Positions 1-5,258 of a stretch of DNA of 6,339 nt are shown one piece after another. The position numbers and the translations under genes are program-made. The number at the start of each line of letters is the position of its first letter. Position 1 is the first letter of the stretch. A model generated the notes under the pieces. That model did not search any database. It was not told where the DNA came from and was given only the letters and a program-made list of their open reading frames with translations. The stretch comes from Candidatus Cloacimonadota bacterium (GTDB lineage: Bacteria > Cloacimonadota > Cloacimonadia > Cloacimonadales > TCS61), in the NCBI GenBank assembly GCA_030667725.1, contig DAOUVH010000057.1, forward strand, positions 1 to 6,339, written 5' to 3'.

Positions 1-78
1 TCCAAAATGATCGATGCACCGGTGGTTAAAAGAGCTCAACAAACATTAGACATGGCAAAGATCGGAGGAAATAAATAA
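1..78 (+). CDS. citE: Citrate lyase beta subunit (CitE-like), C-terminal fragment
   Basis: Only the last 25 codons are in the window, open from base 1 and ending at TAA 76-78. The peptide contains KMIDAPVVKRAQQTLDMAK, which matches the usual end of CitE and related HpcH/HpaI-aldolase-type lyases, where a 'MIDAPVVKRA' stretch precedes a final helix. In citrate lyase the beta subunit cleaves citryl-ACP to oxaloacetate and acetyl-ACP. The next gene is a CitF homolog, which fits the usual citD-citE-citF order. The stop shares base 78 with the following ATG (TAATG), suggesting translational coupling. The ribosome binding site of the next gene (GGAGG at 64-68) lies within this coding end. The fragment is too short to separate CitE from malyl-CoA or citramalyl-CoA lyase relatives on sequence alone, so the call rests on the ending plus the neighbour. 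Confidence 0.75.
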   Translation, partial: SKMIDAPVVKRAQQTLDMAKIGGNK

Positions 79-1640
79 TGAAAAAAGCAGATAACTTTGT
101 AAAAAATGCAGCCGGACGAATGGTTCCGACAATCGTAAACGGCAAGAAAGTTATTCCTTTTAAGGGAGTGAATAAATACAGACCAACCCACAGAGGAGCT
201 GCACCACGCGTTCCAACCTGCATTGATTATCCAAAAGATGGGAACAAGATCATTAAATCTTTAAAAGAAGCTCTGATAAAATCTGGTTTGAAAGATGGAA
301 TGACGATCTCGACTCATCATCATTATAGAAATGGTGATTATGTAGCTAATATGGTTTTCGACATCGCAGCTGAACTTGGAATTAAAAATTTACGATGGTT
401 CCCAAGTGCGGCTTTTCCGTGTCATACACCAATTATTGAACATCTCAAATCAGGTGTTGTTCATCATATTGAAGGAAGTTTAAACGGTCCTTTGGGTGAT
501 TTTTGCAGTCATGGGAATATGGAAGGACTAGGATACCTGCGCAGTCATGGTGGAAGATATCGAGCAATTGCCGATGGTGAAGTTCACATTGATATTGCAG
601 TGATGTGTGCTTCGATCGCAGATATGACGGGAAATGCCAATGGCGTGAATGGAAAACATCCTTTCGGCCCGATGGCTTTTACCAAAGCAGACGTGAAATA
701 TGCCGAAAGAACCATTGTCGTAACCGATTCATTGATTGATTTTCCCTGCTATCCCTGGGAAATAATGGGCAATGATGTGGATTTCGTTGTGGTTGTCGAT
801 GAGATCGGCAATCCGGAAAAAATCGTTTCAGGCACAACCATGATAACCAAAAGTCCCGATAGACTGCTGATTGCCGAATATTGTGCAAAATTCGTGGAAG
901 CGGCAGGAATTTTGAAAGATGGGATCAACTTCCAAGCAGGAGCAGGGGGCACATCGCTGGCTTTTGTTTATTTCCTTCAGCAGATGATGATAGAAAAAGG
1001 CATCAAAGCGAGAAGTATCGTCGGAGGCAGCACTAAATTCCTGGTTGATATGCTGGAAAAAGGACTTACCGATTACATTTTTGACGGACAGTCATTTGGG
1101 ATGGACACGATTCCTTCGCTGCGCAATAATTTAAATCATATCCCGATTGGAGTTTTTGAATCGTATGATTTTCACGCCAAAGGAAACCTTACTACAATGA
1201 TGGATATAATCGTGCTGGGCAGCACGGAAGTTGATGTAAATTTCAATGCAAATTGCGTCACACACAGTGATGGAAGGATGCTGCACGGGATCGGTGGTTT
1301 CCAGAATTGCATGATGGCAAAATGCACCATTCTCGCAGTTCCCTCATTTCGGGATAGAATTCCCGTTATTAAAGATGAAGTTACCACACTTGTCGCTCCG
1401 GGTGAACTGGTTGATGTGATCATTACAGAACGCGGAATTGCCATAAATCCTCTCAGAAAAGATCTAATTAAAGCAACCAAGAATTCAGGACTTCCAATCC
1501 GAGATATTAAGGATCTGAAAAAAGAAGTTGATCAAATATGCGGAATCCCTGCTCTGCCAGAGTTATCTGATGAAGCAGTGGCTGTTGTTGAATGGATAGA
1601 CGGAACAATATTGGATACGATAAGAAAAGTGGAGAAATAA
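78..1640 (+). CDS. citF: Citrate lyase alpha subunit, first paralog (citrate:acetyl-ACP transferase)
   Basis: A 520-residue protein, full length for CitF (about 500-520). The family enzyme exchanges acetyl for citrate on the acyl carrier subunit, giving citryl-ACP and acetate, in the cytoplasmic citrate lyase complex. Visible CitF landmarks: GRMVPTIVNG near the N-terminus, SLKEALIKSGLKDGMTIS then HHH at 80-82, RSHGGR at 155-160, QAGAGG at 286-291, TEVD with Glu384, ERGIAINP, and the C-terminal DGTILDTIR. Start ATG 78 follows GGAGG (64-68) by 9 bases. Oddities: where its neighbour and typical CitF keep a (S/T)CDxxGNAxG...SACGxLGYA block, this copy reads ASIADMTGNANG then HPFGPMAFT (about 177-202). 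It also has GGFQNC (406-411) where, from memory, enterobacterial and clostridial CitF have GGHxDT. Family membership is secure. Whether this copy still uses citrate, or a relative such as citramalate, cannot be told from sequence. Confidence 0.9.
   Translation: MKKADNFVKNAAGRMVPTIVNGKKVIPFKGVNKYRPTHRGAAPRVPTCIDYPKDGNKIIKSLKEALIKSGLKDGMTISTHHHYRNGDYVANMVFDIAAELGIKNLRWFPSAAFPCHTPIIEHLKSGVVHHIEGSLNGPLGDFCSHGNMEGLGYLRSHGGRYRAIADGEVHIDIAVMCASIADMTGNANGVNGKHPFGPMAFTKADVKYAERTIVVTDSLIDFPCYPWEIMGNDVDFVVVVDEIGNPEKIVSGTTMITKSPDRLLIAEYCAKFVEAAGILKDGINFQAGAGGTSLAFVYFLQQMMIEKGIKARSIVGGSTKFLVDMLEKGLTDYIFDGQSFGMDTIPSLRNNLNHIPIGVFESYDFHAKGNLTTMMDIIVLGSTEVDVNFNANCVTHSDGRMLHGIGGFQNCMMAKCTILAVPSFRDRIPVIKDEVTTLVAPGELVDVIITERGIAINPLRKDLIKATKNSGLPIRDIKDLKKEVDQICGIPALPELSDEAVAVVEWIDGTILDTIRKVEK
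1628..1640 (+). promoter_or_regulatory. Ribosome binding site supporting the TTG start of the second citF
   Basis: GGAG at 1631-1634 sits 9 bases before TTG 1644, inside the last codons of the first citF. The same 9-base spacing separates GGAGG from the ATG of the first citF. The next in-frame ATG (1680) has no comparable site and would remove the N-terminal residues that align with the paralog, so TTG is the better start. Confidence 0.7.
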
Positions 1641-1643
1641 ATC

Positions 1644-3200
1644 TTGTCTCTGAAACAAATTAAAAACGGCGTGGGAAGAATGATCCCAACTGAAATAAAC
1701 GGAAAACCTGTGATTCCATTTATGGGTCGGGGGAAACATAGACCACAGGGTAAAATTATAGGTCCTTCCATTCCCACTTGCTTAGATTTTCCTTCTGATG
1801 GAAATAAAACAGTTTCTTCTTTGAAGGAAGCCTTGATGAAAGCAGGTCTTAAAGACGGCATGACCATTTCCACTCATCATCATCTTCGAAACGGTGATCT
1901 GGTTTCCAACGAGATTTTCAAGATTGCCAATGAACTTGGAATTAAAAATCTGGTCTGGTATCCTTCTGCTTCCTTTCCCTGTCATGAACCGATTATCAAT
2001 TATTTGGAGAATGGCACAATTCATCATATCGAAGGAAGCATGAATGGACCTTTGGGACGATTCACTTCTCATGGAAAAATGAAAGGTATGGGAATTCTAC
2101 GCTCTCATGGCGGTCGGGTTCAAGCCTTAAAAGATGGTGAAGTAATAATTGATATTGCTGTGCTGGCAACTCCAACTTGTGATATGTTCGGTAACGCTAC
2201 CGGTCAGCATGGGCCTTCCGCCTGTGGAGTATTGGGTTATGCCAAAGCAGACGCACTTTTTGCAGAAAAAGTGATAATCGTTACTGACAATCTGGTGGAT
2301 TTTCCCTGCATACCAATGGAAATCGAAGGAAATTATGTCGATCATGTTGTTGTGATTGATAAAATTGGAATTCCAGAAAGAATCATCTCAGGAACAACTC
2401 AGATCACGAAAAATCAGGGACGATTACAGATTGCAGAACTTACATCAAAATTTTTATTGGAATCTGGAATTCTGAAAGATAAGTGTTTTTTGCAGGCAGG
2501 AGCTGGAGGAATTTCTCTGGCAATCGGATATTATATTCATCAAATTCTAAAAGAGAAGCATTGGAAAATTCAACTAGGATTCGGCGGCAGCACCAAATAC
2601 ATGGTTGAGATGTTGAAAGACGGCACCATGAATCATATTTTGGACGGACAGGCTTTCGATCTCGATGCGGTTCGCAGCATTGCCGAAAATGCCAATCACT
2701 ATCAATATCCGGTATTTAATGCCTACAATTTTCATTCCAAGGGAAACCTGAATTCCATGATGGATATCTCGATTTTGGGTGCTACGGAAGTTGATGTTAA
2801 TTTCAACGGTAACGTTGTAACTCATTCCGATGGATACTTGCTGCACGGCATCGGTGGCTGGCAGAATTGTCTGCATGCCAAAAATGTAATCCTGCCGATC
2901 CCATTAGTCAGACACAAAATTCCTGTTGTACGTGACGAAGTGACGACAATCGTTGGACCGGGAGAATTGATAGATGTGATCGTTACTCATTTTGGTATTG
3001 CTATCAATCCAAAACGTACCGATCTGCTGGAGAAAGTGAAAAATTCTAATCTTCCCATTAAAACAATTGAAGAATTGAAAGATGAAGCTGAACGGATTTG
3101 TGGTGTACCCGAAAAACCAAAATTCACAGATAAAATCGTAGCAGCAGTGAAGTGGGTAGATGGAACCGTGATTGATGTTATAAGACAAATAGAGGAGTAG
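1644..3200 (+). CDS. citF: Citrate lyase alpha subunit, second paralog (citrate:acetyl-ACP transferase)
   Basis: A 518-residue CitF homolog that begins three bases after the stop of the first copy. By eye it aligns with that copy end to end without gaps after a two-residue N-terminal offset, with clearly more than half of residues identical, so the pair is an old tandem duplication. Landmarks: HHH at 78-80, RSHGGR at 153-158, QAGAGG at 284-289, TEVD with Glu382, FGIAINP, and DGTVIDVIRQ at the end. It keeps the family block PTCDMFGNATG (177-187) and SACGVLGYA (192-200), which the first copy has lost, so it looks the more canonical here. Elsewhere it differs: THFGIAIN replaces the usual T(E/D)(R/H)GIA(V/I)N, and GGWQNC (404-409) replaces GGHxDT. 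Start TTG is chosen from the GGAG site and the alignment with the paralog. Stop is TAG 3198-3200. The expected role is the transferase step of citrate lyase; a different acyl substrate or a heteromer with the first copy is possible. Confidence 0.88.
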   Translation: MSLKQIKNGVGRMIPTEINGKPVIPFMGRGKHRPQGKIIGPSIPTCLDFPSDGNKTVSSLKEALMKAGLKDGMTISTHHHLRNGDLVSNEIFKIANELGIKNLVWYPSASFPCHEPIINYLENGTIHHIEGSMNGPLGRFTSHGKMKGMGILRSHGGRVQALKDGEVIIDIAVLATPTCDMFGNATGQHGPSACGVLGYAKADALFAEKVIIVTDNLVDFPCIPMEIEGNYVDHVVVIDKIGIPERIISGTTQITKNQGRLQIAELTSKFLLESGILKDKCFLQAGAGGISLAIGYYIHQILKEKHWKIQLGFGGSTKYMVEMLKDGTMNHILDGQAFDLDAVRSIAENANHYQYPVFNAYNFHSKGNLNSMMDISILGATEVDVNFNGNVVTHSDGYLLHGIGGWQNCLHAKNVILPIPLVRHKIPVVRDEVTTIVGPGELIDVIVTHFGIAINPKRTDLLEKVKNSNLPIKTIEELKDEAERICGVPEKPKFTDKIVAAVKWVDGTVIDVIRQIEE

Positions 3201-3209
3201 ATTATTATA
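3191..3209 (+). promoter_or_regulatory. Ribosome binding site and non-standard start (ATA or ATT) of the M23 gene
   Basis: AGAGGAG at 3191-3197 overlaps the end of the second citF. It is followed by TAG (the citF stop), then ATT ATT ATA AAA AAG. The GGAG core lies 9 bases from ATA 3207 and 6 bases from ATT 3204. Nine bases is also the spacing used by both citF genes. No ATG, GTG or TTG exists between the stop and the signal-peptide codons. Initiation at ATA or ATT is therefore the simplest reading; a single-base change or sequencing error from ATG at 3207 is the main alternative. Confidence 0.6.
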
Positions 3210-5243
3210 AAAAAGTACATTGTCTTTGTAATTTGTCTTTCGTTTCTTCCACTTTTGGGAGAAGTAACACTAAACAATTTTGGTCGCATCAATCCTGTAA
3301 AAGAAGAAATCGATGTGGAACATTCTTATGAAGATAATGAATATTACGTTCAACATGATAAATTGAAACTAATCGGAACATCGTTATTTCCTATTGCAAA
3401 TGGATATTTAACCATTGTAACTGAGCATGAAAATATTCCCACCTGGCTCAGACTTTATGATAAAAGTGGTAATTTACTTCTAACCAAAGAATTAAAAAAA
3501 ATCATTAATACTTTAATTTCTGAAAATGGAAAATATGTCATTTTTTTTGATGGGAAAAATCTACAAGTTTTAGATATTGCAAAGTTACAATTATTATCTT
3601 TTGAGAAATCACTCCGATTTGCAGTTAATAATTCAGGAATACCTGTCTTTGTAGATGAAGATAATGATATTCACTTCCAGGATCAGATTTTCTCGGTTGA
3701 TGAAAACATTCGCAGTGTTCTATTCCATAATGAAATTCCATTAATAATTACAGACCATTCCATTTCCCAAATAGAACAAAAACTGCAAAAGATACACATA
3801 TTTACTGAAGAAATTTTCGAAGTAAAGATAATTGAAAATATACTTTATCTTGTTATAAAGAATGATTCAAATTACAAATTACTAAAATTCAATGATTCAA
3901 GCAATATAGAACAAATTGATGAGATCAATTTCGATAGTTCATCAAATAGAATTCACGAACCAATTTATGCTCCGCTAAATTATGGTGAAGAAGATTTTCC
4001 ATTCCCAATCGGGAATAGCTATGCCGAGATCCAGCAATATGGAGATACGCCTTATCTTCATCCTGGAGTTGATTATTTGGGAAATGATTTTCAAGAAGTT
4101 TATGCTGTGCACGATGGTTTTGTGAAGGCAGTTCTCACAACCGGCGGTGATCCATACTGGCGGGTTGCAATTGCCAATGAAGATGTTGCTACAGAGGTCC
4201 AAGGCTATTTGTATGCACATTTAAATCAAGAATCCATAACAGTAAATGTAGGTGATGAAGTAGTGGCTGGAGATCTTCTGGGAACTCTTTATCCGTGGAA
4301 TTATTACGATTTCACTCATATTCACTTTTCTCGCGTTTTCTGCACAGGAGCGCAATGGTATGGTGATTGGTGGACAACCGAAAACAGTCTTTTGGATGTA
4401 ATCAATTTTCAGGATACAATTCCACCAATATTTGAGGATGTCTGGGAAAATAATCGTTTTGCATTTGTAAGTGATAATGGAAATTATCTTGATCCTATGG
4501 CACTTTCCGGAGAATTTGATATCATTGCAAAATGCCACGATATTGCTAACTCAGAATGGAGAATTGATCTGCATGATCTCAGTTATTCTCTTTATCCAAT
4601 TAATAATCCCGATTCAATCCTTTTCGAACAATTCTCTTATGTTTACGATTTCGATCTGGATACTTATCATTCAGGGACAGTTGATAATATGATCTTAAAT
4701 ACTATCTATTCTCGAGATGCAACTTGTTACTCTATAGGTAATTATGTGGAAAGAGAATATTATCACATTGTTACAAATTCAAATGGAGATTCTCTGATTA
4801 CGGAAGATGATGCAGCTGAATCTTTTAACTCAACTCAATTCCCTGATAATTATTATTATTTTAAAGTTACAGCTCGTGATGCCAGTCTGAATACGACTGT
4901 CGATTCGATGTTAGTTTCTTTTGACAATGGAGTGAATGCTGATAATGACCAATTACAAATTCCTGATTATGAATTACAAAATTATCCCAATCCATTCAAT
5001 CCCTTAACTACGATATCTTTTGAATTAACCGCAAAGGACGCTAAGAGTGCAAAGATAGAAATCTATAATTTAAAAGGTCAAATAATTAAGACCTTGCCAG
5101 TCATCCTGAGCGGAGTCGAAGGAGCAGCTAACTGGGACGGTACAGATCAAAACAACAAGCAAGTTTCCAGTGGAATATATTTTTATAAATTAAGAATAGA
5201 TGGGGAAAATATTAATACAAAAAAAATGATCTTACTAAAATAA
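3207..5243 (+). CDS. Secreted M23-family (LytM-like) metallopeptidase with C-terminal sorting domain
   Basis: Counting from ATA 3207, 678 residues. Residues 1-18 form a signal peptide: two lysines, then a hydrophobic run (YIVFVICLSFLPLLG). This is lost if the first standard start, TTG 3255, is used; the first ATG is only at 4497 (residue 431), beyond the catalytic domain. Residues about 20-265 are beta-rich with propeller-like strands (LRLYDKSGNLLL, NGKYVIFFDGKNLQVLD) but no family I can name. Residues about 270-385 are an M23 domain with every expected residue: H285 and D289 in HPGVD, H338 in YAHL, and H371/H373 in HIH. This predicts a zinc endopeptidase acting on peptidoglycan cross-bridges or other proteins outside the cytoplasm. 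Residues about 390-585 look like an Ig/FnIII-type region starting DTIPPIFEDV. Residues about 592-678 are a YPNPFNP...SGIYFYKL...KKMILLK tail, as in type IX secretion or FlgD-like Ig domains. The gene shares the reading frame of the preceding citF. Its place among citrate genes is unexplained. Confidence 0.85.
   Translation: MKKYIVFVICLSFLPLLGEVTLNNFGRINPVKEEIDVEHSYEDNEYYVQHDKLKLIGTSLFPIANGYLTIVTEHENIPTWLRLYDKSGNLLLTKELKKIINTLISENGKYVIFFDGKNLQVLDIAKLQLLSFEKSLRFAVNNSGIPVFVDEDNDIHFQDQIFSVDENIRSVLFHNEIPLIITDHSISQIEQKLQKIHIFTEEIFEVKIIENILYLVIKNDSNYKLLKFNDSSNIEQIDEINFDSSSNRIHEPIYAPLNYGEEDFPFPIGNSYAEIQQYGDTPYLHPGVDYLGNDFQEVYAVHDGFVKAVLTTGGDPYWRVAIANEDVATEVQGYLYAHLNQESITVNVGDEVVAGDLLGTLYPWNYYDFTHIHFSRVFCTGAQWYGDWWTTENSLLDVINFQDTIPPIFEDVWENNRFAFVSDNGNYLDPMALSGEFDIIAKCHDIANSEWRIDLHDLSYSLYPINNPDSILFEQFSYVYDFDLDTYHSGTVDNMILNTIYSRDATCYSIGNYVEREYYHIVTNSNGDSLITEDDAAESFNSTQFPDNYYYFKVTARDASLNTTVDSMLVSFDNGVNADNDQLQIPDYELQNYPNPFNPLTTISFELTAKDAKSAKIEIYNLKGQIIKTLPVILSGVEGAANWDGTDQNNKQVSSGIYFYKLRIDGENINTKKMILLK
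5030..5056 (+). repeat. Three tandem 9-base units inside the sorting-domain coding region
   Basis: Three imperfect copies of one 9-mer lie head to tail: CGCAAAGGA, CGCTAAGAG, TGCAAAGAT. They are translated in frame as AKDAKSAK (residues 609-616), between the SFEL strand and the IEIYN strand of the sorting domain, where length variation is usually tolerated. From memory, CGCAAAGGACGCAAAG-type strings recur as short dispersed repeats in many environmental genomes; that part is recollection, while the tandem pattern itself is visible here. Confidence 0.6.
5099..5126 (+). repeat. Putative dispersed short repeat (TCATCCTGAGCGGAGTCGAA type) translated in frame
   Basis: The sequence TCATCCTGAGCGGAGTCGAA (5101-5120), followed by GGAGC, resembles a short interspersed element I recall from many Bacteroidetes, Chloroflexi and candidate-phylum genomes, often seen in proteins as VILS.VEG or, from other frames, as CHPE.SEG. 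Here it encodes VILSGVEGAA (residues 632-641), in the loop between KTLP and the NWDGTD strand. Only one copy is in the window, so repetition itself cannot be seen. Confidence 0.45.
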
Positions 5244-5258
5244 AAAAGGAGAGAAGTG

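Noticed and set aside
1680..1682. ATG 1680 as the start of the second citF
   Set aside because: It removes residues aligned with the paralog and has no ribosome binding site comparable to the one before TTG 1644.
1172..1873. Minus-strand open frames opposite the citF genes (for example 1172-1480 and 1532-1873)
   Set aside because: They lie antisense to strongly conserved protein, show no recognisable domains, and arise from codon bias of the sense strand.
78..3200. The two CitF-like genes as parts of ATP-citrate lyase, or as ordinary acetate CoA-transferases
   Set aside because: End-to-end CitF landmarks, full CitF length and the preceding CitE ending fit bacterial citrate lyase better; no ATP-grasp or succinyl-CoA synthetase-type features are seen.
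3198..3200. TAG read as an amino acid (pyrrolysine or another recoding)
   Set aside because: CitF reaches its normal C-terminus exactly here, and a ribosome binding site plus signal peptide follow, so a true stop is the simpler reading.
3255..3257. TTG 3255 as the start of the M23 gene
   Set aside because: It lacks a GGAG-type site at proper spacing and would cut off an obvious signal peptide encoded just upstream in the same frame.
4471..4692. A 73-codon plus-strand frame inside the M23 gene
   Set aside because: It is an out-of-frame shadow of the beta-rich region, with no ribosome binding site of note and a low-complexity Ile/Leu-rich product.
5244..5258. Terminator or promoter between the M23 gene and the dehydrogenase
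   Set aside because: The gap is only 15 bases, is A-rich, contains the ribosome binding site, and has no hairpin.
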